A program made the translations under genes and the position numbers. Positions 38,096 to 49,362 of a stretch of 64,000 nt of DNA are shown in pieces (the stretch's first letter is position 1; each line of letters starts with the position of its first letter). The stretch is from Polytrichum commune (Eukaryota; Streptophyta; Polytrichopsida; Polytrichales; Polytrichaceae), in contig OX485805.1 in assembly GCA_950295325.1 (NCBI GenBank), positions 46,712,758-46,776,757 on the forward strand, written 5' to 3'. The notes below the pieces were generated by a model. The model saw only the letters and a program-made list of their open reading frames with translations. It ran no database searches and was not told where the DNA came from.

Positions 38096-38442
38096 GGGGT
38101 GGTTCACATGTTAACAAGCCTAATATGGAGGCAGAGTCCCAACTTTTGAGTCTTTAGAAACCATCAAAATATGGTGAAAGATTTTATCTCATGAAAAAAA
38201 TCTTTGCCGGACTTGTGTTGAGAGTCGGGACTAGCTTTTTATTCGACCCAACTCTCAACACAAGTCCCAAGCCTCACCTCAAGTGTTGCCATGTAGGTAT
38301 TGATGTCATAGTTGGGGCTTAGGACTTGGGACACTGTGTGAAGAGGTAAGTCCCAACTTTCATGATCTCAATGGTTGAGATTCCATGGATTGACCTCAAG
38401 TGACTTGGGACTTAGGACTTGGGACTCCATGTGAACCAACCC
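38096..38442. mobile_element. 347-bp Tourist-like MITE (PIF/Harbinger type) with TAA duplication
   Basis: The left end GGGGTGGTTCACATG and the right end (reverse complement) GGGTTGGTTCACATG form 15-bp inverted repeats with one mismatch. TAA is present immediately outside both ends (38093-38095 and 38443-38445), the 3-bp duplication expected for PIF/Harbinger elements. The interior has no coding capacity. It is rich in AAGTCCCAA and AGGACTTGGGACT motifs and contains a strong hairpin at 38211-38265. Confidence 0.85.
38211..38265 (+). repeat. 19-bp-arm hairpin inside the MITE
   Basis: ACTTGTGTTGAGAGTCGGG at 38211-38229 pairs with 38247-38265 at 18 of 19 positions (the mismatch is a G-T wobble on one strand) around a 17-base loop. 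MITE hairpins of this kind can be processed to small RNAs if transcribed; nothing here shows that it is. Confidence 0.65.
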
Positions 38443-38864
38443 TAAGAGATTTTCGCAAGATCAGGAGAAGAATAAGGCGGTGTAAATTTTTTCCATGTAG
38501 GTAGATAGAAATTAGGAGGATTGTAATTTTTTGGGGTAATTCTATTCTTTACATTGAAATTACTATGAAGTTTTGAAGCCAAAAGTTGGCCCAAACACAC
38601 TACCAATGTCTACAGTCTAACATAACCGCACATTTGAACCGCTCATTCCTCCTCACCTCAGAACCCATAACCAAGACATGTGTCATAGCACTATTGGTTC
38701 CAACCTAATCGAAATTCCAGTACCCTATAGAATGTTGATGAGGTCTTGATTAGGAATAGGCACCTCTACGATGCCTTACACAACCTTGCCTAAGAATCAT
38801 TACACGATCTGCCCTTGAATTAACCACTATGTTTTTATTTTATTTTATTCCAACATAACAATAA

Positions 38865-38945
38865 TTTGGATACCTATATTTGAGTAGTAGGTGGTTAGGT
38901 GTGATCTAAAATTGGACATCAAAAAAATGTGTATTAAAAAGAGAT
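38865..38945 (+). repeat. Dispersed repeat, copy C (partial)
   Basis: Shares ACCTATATTTGA, GGTGGTTA-like sequence and AAAAAGAGATTG with copies A (12072) and B (29493). Similarity stops right after AAGAGATTG, where the LTR-like sequence starts. Confidence 0.45.
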
Positions 38946-39560
38946 TGTTATTGACATCCCCCCCCAGCAACAAGCTAAAGTAACAGGTGCAAGGGTCCCC
39001 ACAACCGTTTGAGCAACATGCCATATGAATGGTGGAGGTACGTGGCCAGAGATGCGAGTCCTTGTTTGTTGGCTGTAGCACAAAACAACCACTTTATCAC
39101 GGTATGCAGCGTCGGCGGCCACACCTTATCCGTTGGGTTTCATCCATCTAGATTGGGATGGATGAATCTTAGTTGTGGAGAGGAAGGCTCCTAAGTGAGG
39201 AGCCTCCTCCTAGGCTTGGCATTCTTGCCAAGTCAAGTCTTGTGAGTGAGTGTGTGGAGAGAGCTTGTGTGAGGTGAAGATTGCATGTGTTTGCAATAAA
39301 TCTTGAGTTCTTCTCCCCTTTCTTACACTCTTGGATTCTCCCGTGGTGGAGTGAAAGATAGCTTGACTCATTGTGTGCATTTGAAGAGAGATTAGAGCTC
39401 TTATGAGTGTTTGACTCTCTTCCTTCTCACTTGTTGAGGTGCGTTGGTTATGTGTGACTTTGCTATGTTGTAGTGTAGTTTGTTAGTAGTAGTTGCTACT
39501 CGAGCTGCAGTGACACACGATCGCTAGTTACATGACAACTTCTTGATACTGCAACACATC
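38946..39560 (+). mobile_element. Possible solo LTR or LTR-like insertion
   Basis: It starts TGTTATTGACATCC exactly where dispersed-repeat copy C breaks off. It has a composition unlike its surroundings: GC-richer, then the GTGAGTGAGTGTGTGGAGAGAG type of leader, an AATAAA at about 39296, and pyrimidine-rich TTCTTCTCCCC. All of these are usual in plant LTRs. The right end (near 39530-39560), a primer-binding site and a target duplication are not identified, so this is tentative. Confidence 0.3.
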
Positions 39561-42500
39561 TTGGAACATAACCACTCTACTGGCAAATATGTAGATATGA
39601 CATAAAGAATTAGTTACAATAGCAGTATATCAGTACCATCATGATGTCAAATTTTTCACATCTTTGTTACAATTAAGGGTATTCAGAAAACAACCAAATC
39701 CGGGGATCCAACAAATCCAACCCATCTAGAACTCCACAATTTGAGTACACGTGACTATAGCACAATGCAGGGGGAAAATGATTCACCAGAATCCTAAATG
39801 GAGAGAACTGACCGCTACTTACAGATGAACCCATTGAGATCAAGAAATAACTGGTTGAGGTTCAAGACTTCAGGCTCATTACTCATCATTTTAGAGGAAT
39901 CTTTAGAATATACCCGAAATGAAAAAAGAAATACCGAAAGATGTCAACATTTAACTGCTTGCACTTGGAAACACTAGGATCTTGACAAATTATGCCCAAA
40001 AACCTCCCCGGACACTGATCACAACATACTCGACCACATGACAGGTTGCAAGTTGCAAATACGAATATATCTCAATGTAGAACACAAGGTACAGGTCGTG
40101 AGTGAACTACATTGAACATGTACAGATTAAATCTCTCATTTCGTTTTTGTATAAATTGATGTGGGAAGAACTGCATGAAGATGTTATTGAAAAGAAAACA
40201 GAGAACTAGTTGCCCTTACATGCTCATCAGGATGGCAGAAGCAAGTCTGGAAATCTCAAAGCGTATGTAGATCTTTTTATCAACCGAGATGAGTCACCTA
40301 GTCTTTGCCAGGAGTGCTCAATTTCTGTGGTCGCAATTAATCCTGAATCCATGCACGCCTTTGTCCATTCTTGACACCGTTTATGATGAGAAGTACAGTC
40401 ACATGTATTCGGCAAAGATGTTAGCTACATGGAATGGATTCCACACAAAGTTAGTGGCATGAAAAACTTGTACCAATACAAAAAAATTGTAAAGATTCTC
40501 ATTGACTTTGAGATTGCAATCATCATATCTTGTAATGCATAGCGGACATTTGTGGAATGAAGATGATTTGTTTCATATATTTAAGGGAGGTTAGCGAATT
40601 GAGAGGTGTTAATATTTTTACATTTCTACGCAATTATAGATGCATGTATGTGTTTTGTCACATCATAAAAAGTTGATTTGTGCTTGATTACTTAACAATG
40701 ACATGGAATTTTTTTGCCGAAATGTTTATCTTGATACGAACACCATGCTTCAATATAGCACTATAGAAGTGCTTATTTGTAGGATGACTATAAAATTGTG
40801 CATATTTAGAAGGTTATTCCAAACAATCCAAGAGCCTGTAACAAACAAAAGGATCATGGACTTAAAACGAGTAATCAAAGCAACCCATAAACAATGAATT
40901 CAATTGTAAAACATATCACTAAAGAATGGAAGTAACGACTTAGATTATGTAGGTCAATTTAATAAGAAACCTTAGCTACAAAATTTGCAACTTAGATCAC
41001 CTATTTAATTTATGGAATTTGTTTCATTATATAAATACAAGTTCTTTTTCTAGCTGTGGAATAAAAATGTATTTGAATTAATCCGATCTGTACCAATCTA
41101 TTTGAACAATCAATTATTAAGCGGCCCAAAATAGGAAACGTGGTCATTAATGCATATGAGACCATTGGAATCTAGTATGGCATTGGCTCAAATGATAATT
41201 TTAAATTCGTTTGCAACAATATCTTTTTGTTTGCAATTGCGATGAATCCAAAAGCCTTACATTGGATGCTATACCAACAATGGATAACCATATCTTTGGT
41301 AAGATGATAAATCAATGAATCCATGTGATAGTTGGTTTAATGCTCTTTAGGAATAAACCCCGGGCAGGGCACTCGCGAAAATTTATTAAACCATGTGAGA
41401 AAGAATGTAGGGTATTTTTTATTCATTTGTGAGAAAATTTATACAATTCTTCGATATAATGAAGCACCTCTTCAATTACAAAGTTGTGTGTATAAAAAAA
41501 TAAGGGTACCATATAATGCATCAATTTATCTAATTCTTTTAATCTAAAATAGGGTTGGGAATAGTAGGTAGAGAAAAAAATATTGAGGTAGAGGTATACA
41601 ATGCCTTTTATGGTGGTCAACGGATGAAAAACTATCCATTTTCAATCCAAATTCTTGAATGAAAAATTTGGATGATGAGGGTTTTGGTACATTGTTTGAT
41701 GTCTTCAGTCTAGACATGGTTTATTGTATTTTCACTACAAACTTTCAAGAGTCCTATGATTTGTCATTCATGGGGTCAAATATAAAAATTATAAGGAACA
41801 TAGGGTACTAGAAACTAGTTCACTTGCGACTTCATAAATACAAATAGGGTCATCTAAAATGACAAAATTTAGATTTATATGTACTGATAGGGTGTAAAGA
41901 ATTCCAATTTCTTAGATAAATAGCCTCGTGATAAATGCCCTTCCATCGCAGATGGGTTACTAAATACATGTATGAGTGCCCTACCCAAACTTCATTCATG
42001 TAATTCATGCATAATGCAACTATAGGTTGGCTATGTTGTATGTCGCAAAGATGCTCACATGCCCATGAGAGCATATCATAAGAAAGGGGGTCAAGAAGTT
42101 GTTATTTAAGGAGGTTAGCTTCATGGTATACTTAAACTTGGATGAAATTTCCCCATTATCCCTTGCCATCCAAAAAAACGGAACCCAACTTATGTTCATT
42201 ATAAGTTTTAAGGTGATTGTCTACATTGTTTGTCTAATTAGTGTGGGCCACACTAATTCCCAACTACCCACACTACATTTTAATTATAATTTGAAATTGC
42301 CCACTGTAATTTTGAATGTGAAACCCATTCGTGTGGGTTTTTCCGTCTGCATACTTGAATGAAAATTCAAGGCAAGGCAAGTACTATGAAATTAATGCGG
42401 GCCATAGTAAATTCCAACCCAAATGAATTTCCCACGGACACTAAATAGACAAAACAATGTAGCTTTGTGCTCATTCCTTATGTTGGTTTGGATCATGTGT

Positions 42501-42757
42501 GGAGGAAGGCATTTCCTTGCATGTTGTGGAGGCTTTAAGGTTTGCGATAGTTTTTTGCATGCTAGAATCCCAATGACCATGGTGTGTTGGTATAAGTTGC
42601 AAATGACACAATTCTTGGGTGCACATTCAACGACGAGGTACATGTAATGTGCGAGCTTGTTGGATTCAAGCACATATGTTTTGCTACACCAAAACGTTCT
42701 ATCAAATAATAGATTTGCTAACAAAGATACCTAGTGTGCTATAAATTTATGTCCACC
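39561..42757. other. Intergenic DNA without recognised genes
   Basis: Motif-free frames only. The GC-richer part at about 39950-40460 could belong to an unrecognised transcript (the minus-strand frame 40227-40415 is 62 codons), but no family signature is visible. 41100-42757 is AT-rich with no structure that I can name. Confidence 0.4.
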
Positions 42758-42806
42758 ATAGCATTGAAAGTCGCTTCACCAATAATTGCCCAAGTTCGAC
42801 GGCCAT
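42758..42806 (-). pseudogene. Truncated start of a kinase-NLR paralogue
   Basis: From ATG at 42806 (minus) the frame reads MAVELGQLLVKRLSMLW, against MAVEVGQLLLKQMSMLW in the gene at 62.5 kb. Similarity then ends and a stop follows three codons later. The conserved methionine supports 62520 as the true start of the main gene: the in-frame upstream ATG of the main gene is followed here by a stop codon. Confidence 0.75.
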
Positions 42807-44342
42807 GACAAAATGAAACCTACATTGAACATCAATAATGCCAACATCTCAATCTATGACTTTTGTAAACATACACAAAACCCCATACACCCAATTTTAC
42901 TCAATACGAACAAATTATTGTAACCACCTCTATAAATCACAGTCGTAAAATTCATTCTAATCGAGAATTCTTGATCTAGGTAAAGCCCTAAAATTTCAAA
43001 ACGAGATGGAGAGTGGGCCAACACAAAAGAAGCCTTCAAATGAGCATGTTTCAATTGTTCACCTCATCTAATTGTGCTCATGATTGTATCTTTCTTCCTT
43101 CCTATTCTCCCAACATAAATAACATGGCCACATGTTTGTGTGTCAGCTCATTTATATTGCTTGGGGAAGTAATTTTGTGGGAGTTCCCATGCAAATCAAA
43201 AACTCTTTGTATGCATCACTAATCATTTTTAAAGGCTAGCGTAGGAAATCTAATGAGTAACCTCTGCATACAAGCGATAAAGCATGGTGTTCAAAACAAG
43301 AACCTTAGATCCTACTCTCATCTACCATGGTCAAGTTACACGACTCAAGTATTTTGCACGCACAAAATGCAAAAATTGCCTAAACAATTGAAACAATGAG
43401 CCATATAAGTTGATTTCAATATTGATTGCATCATTGATTCTTATCACAATTGATGCAATATAGAGTTCCATCGAAGCTATATGTGGACACTTTGCTATAC
43501 ATAAGGCTTAGCCTAATGAACTTGGTTAGATTTGTTTGTGTTTTTTGGGACAATAATACGTCAAGTACAATAGAAATGGAAAACATTACGTCATGTCCTA
43601 GGGACTTCAACGAATATTAATCTAAACATTCAATTTAAAGGACAAGGTTATGGACAAAAAATCCTCAAAATTCATTGGTTTTCACCGTGGAGTAGCCAAA
43701 AAAGCATGCAAAGTAGGGGGTGTATAAAAATTATCCATAAGGCTTACTGAGTGAGCCTCATACGATTCATCAACCAATACTAATGCATCCCAAGCACCAA
43801 GCATCCTAGTATATCCATGTAACATATTTAAAGTCCTTGCCTCTTATAATCATAACCATATGTTATTTTAGAACTTATGAACTTATTTTTGCATTGTGTC
43901 CATAACTATGTTACGCCTCTAAATAATATGAGCTAGACACCCTATTGTCTTTATTGGACGTAACTTCTATAAATGAGAAAAAGGTTAAAGTCCGTATAAA
44001 TTGAATATTCGTGAGTTTATCCCCAACATCCTCACATTGAGGACGTAAGAAATGATTGTTGCAGAGTAATGTAAGACATATGCGATTTGTGGATCACAAA
44101 ACTCGATACATGGATGACTCTCGTCGTCCACACTACAAGGTTTCAAACGTGACCATACTTTGCGACGTTCTGTCGCTGACCAAATACAAATGTCACTAGG
44201 ACTTGTTCTAGGAATATAATAGATAATTCAACTGATATACTTCCATATGACAAAACACACATGCCCACTACTTGAACATACAACATGAAAGTAGTCAGAG
44301 GCTTACCTTGAAGTAGTCTTGAATTTTCTCCTCAACAATAAT
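42758..44342. repeat. Segmental duplication, copy 1 (partner 62472-64000)
   Basis: About 1.58 kb aligns co-linearly and in the same orientation with 62472-64000, with high identity and a few small indels. In copy 2 this block is the start and upstream region of the kinase-NLR gene. Copy 1 ends within the first 17 codons of a receptor frame (at about 42758) and runs at least to 44342, where its partner leaves the window. The remainder of the receptor is absent here. Confidence 0.9.
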
Positions 44343-47334
44343 CAGTCTTGGCTCCACGTTAGCATACGTCAATGTGAGCCTCAACATATTGCCAACGAAA
44401 ATATTGCAACGAGCACACATGGCCACTAGTATATTTAACATGTTGTAATAAGAGTCAAAGAATTTAGAAAATTTGTGCAATCTCATATTTTGTTTTCTCT
44501 ATTCATCATATGCGAAGTCCTTGTTCAACTTCTTATCATACTCTAGGAAGTCACTACAACCCCATGTTCCTCCAAACCTGAAAATAAGATTGATTGTCCG
44601 GAACCTCACCAACTCAATTGAATGCAAGCGTAAAAGTTGCAACATGTTCATAAACATGTCATTTTTTAAATCCTCGTAGCAAAGTATGAAGTTGTTTATG
44701 CTCAACAAGACAAATTGTTTTTTTTTTTATATATATATATACTCATTGCCAAATGTCATAAGCTACTCACTTAGAGGAATGTTGTTGCTCGTTCAAAGGT
44801 TGTTGGAATTTCATGCACAGGGGGGTCACACCCCCTTACATTTTGTAACCACGTGCGATAATGGGGTATTTAATGGGGGGTATTTATGCACCTCTCGGTA
44901 TTTTTTCCCTCCCTATTTGTAGATATAAAGTTACTTTGACATATTTTTAAGCACCCTATGTTTATTTGTAAATTTTTAGAGAGACCAATTTTTGGCATCA
45001 TATTTTTTTTATAAATCGTACAAGTACCAAATAATGAACGGAACACTATAGCATTGCAAAATCAACTATGTGAGCAACAAAGAAAGCTCCAAAAAATGTG
45101 TCTTACCTACCGCCTTTGTGCCACGCTTCACTGCTTCACCCCTTCACGCTTCACCAACGCAAGACCTCCTACCCAAACGCTTCACCGCCTTCACGCCACT
45201 ATGCTTGTCCAAACCCTAAGCCAACCCAAGGGCCGTTGAGAAGTCACAATGTTCCTTCCCCAAAAAAAATCCACAACATTTTCCCTCCATACTAACACTT
45301 TTCATTCAAATTTGGACAGAATTTACACAATTCTTCATCCAAGTAGTCAAACCCATAATTATTCTATTGATTCTACTACACACATTTGGGGGGATCCAAT
45401 ATCTATAATCCTATTTTTTTTCTACTGATTACTAAAATGAAGGAATTATTCACTGCCCTATTTTATATATAATCATGTATGGGACATATTTCCAAAGCTA
45501 TGGTGGATCTAACGAAGTTATAAATTTTACCCTCAACGAATTAAATTGACCCTATTTTTTATCTCACGTGGTTTCTAAAATTCCGATAGTCACCCCCCCG
45601 TGATTTCATGTTGTAAATTTCTCAAAAACATCAATTAGAGGTGCTTGGTCTAGCGAAATGCAAGACATGATTCCAATTCTTTGGTGTTGGTTGGCAGCTT
45701 TGTGAAATCAAGCGCACAACTTCTACACTTTCTATTCTTCTACAAAAAACACATGCAAGTAACATTGACTTTCAAATTAAAATATTTGAAAATCCTTGCA
45801 TTCTAGGCTAAGTATTACTCTAATAACATAGGTGACGAACAAAGTAGGCACTTTGGTGTCAAAATGTTAATTTTTCAAGGTGACGCATGAACTTCTGTAG
45901 ATGTGGACGCTTGATGTGGAGATGACATATTGATACCAAAGTTGCAAATGCTAATTGATCGAAAATCAGAAAGGAAAGGTCAAGCATGGCAACAAAAGAC
46001 AAGAAGGTCCACAAACATATGGAAAGTAGAATCGCTCAAGACACCACCTTAGGATTTCGACACATGTTGTGTCATATTTTGTACAGGAGATCCACATGTC
46101 TATGAAACGGAGCTACTTTCTAGATTTTCTAATTTGGTCAACTTGTTAACAATATCGGTGTGTGGTCGGAAAGAATTGAAGTTCGAATTTTGTGTGCGTG
46201 TCTTACCCAACGCGTACTTCACTGTACACTACAGGACTCTATGTTGATAATATACACAAGTGACCATTACAGTCAATCCCATACTTGATAAACTAGTCCC
46301 CCTCCATTTCAAACTTCCAAATGTCAATCTCCAAAATTGTGCATTAGGACTAGGATTGGTTGCTTCGAACCAATACAAACTTGGCAATTTAGCTCGTAGT
46401 CCGGCTCTAAGACTAGTGTTGAATCCTACAAGAAGAACCATAACTTAATATGTTGCTCATCAACCAATACATTGCATTTAGGCAACATTTATAACTGACA
46501 CAAATAGGGCATTGCTCAAAATTTGCAAACATCACACGATGTAGACATTCACCAAATGTTTTGTTAAATTAGTGAACTTCAATCCTGACAACTATATTCA
46601 TTGCCAAAACTGGTTACTTGCTAAATCGACACATAAAACCAAGTTTATCCAATTGTAGACATAACAATTTTGTTCCTAGTCTACCTCTTAGACTAGTGTC
46701 AATTCCTACAAAGAAGAACTATAACTTATCATGTTGTAGATCGACCAATTGGTTAAGTTTCATACTATAGAACATACATGTATTTCCCATGTGTATGATT
46801 GCCCGCTCAACAATGATGAGTACCACTTAAATCGATAACCAAACGCTAAAATTTCAACCATTTAAAGATCCATAATAATTCATGTGAGATTGAACCAGTT
46901 GGCATTGACTTCACTAGCTAGCTAGCAAAGGAGGCAACTAACGTGGTACTACGACACCTACTAGCACTCCCTTGATTCCGTTGAGCATAAGAGCATGAAA
47001 TTGAGACCCCTTTAAACGTCAAATCTCTAAAAATCTCTTGAAATCACAATACAGGATCATCTCAATAGTTAAGTTCTTAAACATTGTGGAAAACAAGAGA
47101 TATTGGGTGTAAAATTTTGGTTGGAAACTACATCAAAAGATAGAAAGATTATTTTATTTTTATTTTTTGTGTGTGTGGTGAATAACATGCCGCGGGAAAA
47201 AGGAGAACACGTCCTTGAAACAATGCGGGATAGAAAAGACTAAACTACATGAGAAGATAAAAGATGAGATAGTCAAAGAAACCCTCGTGACTCCAAAAAC
47301 AACGACAATTCAAAGGATCTCCATGGAGTAAAAG
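44343..47334. other. Intergenic DNA with a diverged local duplication
   Basis: No gene is supported. Minus-strand frames 44295-44486 and 44499-44708 have a protein-like feel (FFDSYYNMLNILV) and a weak echo at about 29230-29370 (FFFDSYYMYLITTIL), possibly debris of one gene or transposon. A direct duplication of about 100 bp lies at 46391-46480 and 46684-46770 (CTTAGACTAGTGT, TCCTACAA, GAAGAAC, TAACTTA). T and A runs occur near 44720. Confidence 0.4.
46391..46770 (+). repeat. Diverged direct duplication, offset about 290 bp
   Basis: 46391-46480 and 46684-46770 share GACTAGTGT, TCCTACAA, AGAAGAAC, ATAACTTA, ATGTTG and CGACCAAT or CAACCAAT blocks in the same order. Non-coding, purpose unknown. 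Confidence 0.45.
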
Positions 47335-47520
47335 ACACTGACACTAAACATATAGTCCTTCTTGACTTCCACCTATGTTGTCATACAAAATTCAACCTAG
47401 TACAATATGCCAAATTAATGTGAAAGGAAGTAGGAGCTTACATGAATCATGAGGCTAGCGAGACTGGGGATGTCTAGCATTGGATCGCCATGGAGCTGTA
47501 ACTTGGTGCACCGTAAAGCT
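47335..47520 (-). repeat. Inverted partner of 53660-53860 with splice-like borders
   Basis: The reverse complement matches 53660-53860 through GCACCAAG, GGCGATC, TAGCCTCATGATTCATGTAAG, CCTACTTC, and ACAACATAGGTGGAAG-CAAGAAGGA. Both copies retain a GTAAG donor-like site and an ACATAG acceptor-like site about 85 bases apart, with conserved flanks, as if two small exons and an intron of the same gene had been copied. Confidence 0.6.
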
Positions 47521-48251
47521 CTAAGAACCCAACATGCAAGCTAAACCTAATAATAATTCCAAATAATAAGCTACATTAAATATCATATTTAATGTAATGC
47601 TTTTACCCAAGGAAGACATATGTTAACACGATTGTGTTACTTGATGAGTGGTCAATTTGTTTGAACTCCATGCAAGTTTATTGTCAAAGGTAACTATGAG
47701 TTTTGAAGAATACTTCCTGGTAGAAATAACTTTGCCCATAGTAAATGGAAAAGCAGAGGCCCGGAAAAATTGCTTTGCGGAATATGCACAGACTCTGACA
47801 CTTATCCGCCTAGCAGTCCTCCTAGATGAATGTACCATGATTCACTTTAACACTATTTAGTGTTAAAGAACTATTTAGTGTACACCAGTATATACAATTA
47901 GGTTGCTTTTGTGTATAGGTTGCCTCTTTACCCATGTAAAATACCTTGGGTCAAACCAGATCATGCAAAAGCTTCTAACTACCCATTTTTCAACTGCATG
48001 GTCGTGTTCCATTCCATCTTTGTGCTTGTGGGCGGAGGGTTCCATTTGTGAGACAAGCTTGTTGACATGTTGTGTGAAATGGTAGACGAGATCTGTTGTG
48101 GTTCGACTATTTGTGCAATTTATACAGTCCGTTGCAAAGGCACATAGCATTTTGAGAAACTTGATGTTGTAGTCACAGTTTTGGACTACTTACAAGTTTA
48201 TTGAGGAATGAGTCGACCTCTACGATCGGGCAGTGGCAATAGAGCATAGTC
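47521..48251. other. Intergenic DNA, nothing recognised
   Basis: There is a near-palindrome TTTAACACTATTTAGTGTTA at about 47847-47866, reminiscent of the subterminal motifs of the 8342-8746 element. No gene is supported. Confidence 0.35.
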
Positions 48252-49362
48252 TAACCTTGATAATGTCACACCATCCGTTTCACCAAAAGGAGTGATATAA
48301 ACAAGGTGTGACATATTTGATAATGTCACATTTTGAAGATTTGTGCACATTGTGATATTATCAAAAAAATAGGTAGGAAATCAAAATGAAATTACAATGT
48401 AAAAAAGAAAATAACAAATATGGGAATTCAATGTTTTTGAATGTAAAATCTAATTCAAATTTGTGAATAACAACAAGAGCACATCATAATGTGTCATTGA
48501 GATCAGGTAAAGACCTCTCACTAGAGACAAAGAAGATTATGATGTCACATTGTTTTGTTGATGTTAAATGTGCAACACCAATTCTAATGAGTTTGTCATG
48601 GATTTTTTCCATTCCTAACAACTCCAAAGTGTTGAAAATCTGAGAACCTTGGCTAGCCATAAAATTCAAAACATCTTTAGCATATTTTTGTGCATCGCTT
48701 AGCTTCACTACTTTAGACTCATCATCACTGCTATCAACAATCAATGGGTCTACTTCCATGGAATCAAGAACCCGTTCGCCATCTTGCACTAATTGCACAA
48801 GCTCCTCAGTAGAATATTCCACCTCAAAATCATCTTCACCTTCCATGTTTATGTACTCCAAAGGACAAAGCTTTTCTACAAGCTTGCCTTTGACATCCAA
48901 ATCCAAATTCAATGCGGCGATGAGATTGCCCGATTCCAAAGCTGCTTCCGCCATTTTGGACTTCATACGTTCATCAAAATTGTTGGAATCTGCATTCCAC
49001 TCTGTAGGCAATATGGCGGACTTTCTCCAACAATTTCTAATGGTTTGATCATCTAATTCATGCCATGCCGCCACACACCATAACATAGCTTGAAATAGAT
49101 CAACATTCATAGAGGCCGAGAAGTCTTGACAACGCCGTGAAAAAACAACACCTTTGAGTGCCGTGTATAGACAACACCGTTCAGGGTTGGTGCACGATCA
49201 AGTTCCAAGAATAGCATTGCATTTATCATAGGGGCGGCACATGACCCTTTCGGCTACTACAATTTGTCCATCCAACCATCACATACAATCCATCCATACT
49301 TGGTATTATCACATTTACACTACGGATTTTGGAAAAAAATGGTGACATTACCAAGGGTGATA
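48252..49362 (-). mobile_element. Decayed pogo/Tigger-like DNA transposon
   Basis: Inverted ends flank a transposase remnant: CCTTGATAATGTCACA at about 48255-48270 and, reversed, CCTTGGTAATGTCACC at about 49341-49356 (14 of 16 match). TA dinucleotides sit just outside both ends (48252-48253 and 49361-49362), as expected for the Tc1/mariner-pogo superfamily. The exact outer bases do not align cleanly. A second internal copy of TTGATAATGTCACA lies at about 48319. The element keeps only the C-terminal part of its transposase. Confidence 0.6.
48484..49187 (-). pseudogene. C-terminal part of a pogo/Tigger-like (DDE_1/CENP-B type) transposase
   Basis: The open frame (208 codons from 49110) includes MNVDLFQAMLWCVAAWHEL and TIRNCWRKSAILPTEW. 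This matches the conserved block after the DDE catalytic core of pogo/Tigger transposases (a ...DAIRW...AW..V...TI.NCFRKAGI type motif). The same frame extends upstream to a TGA near 49187. The C-terminal half is acidic (EYSTEELVQLVQ, IVDSSDDESK). The catalytic core and DNA-binding helix-turn-helix are missing, so it cannot be active alone. A domesticated 3' exon cannot be excluded, but no conserved partner exon is visible. Confidence 0.6.

Noticed and set aside
47640-47860. Paired frames on both strands of about 70 codons
   Set aside because: Mutual shadows with no motif or conservation to choose either.
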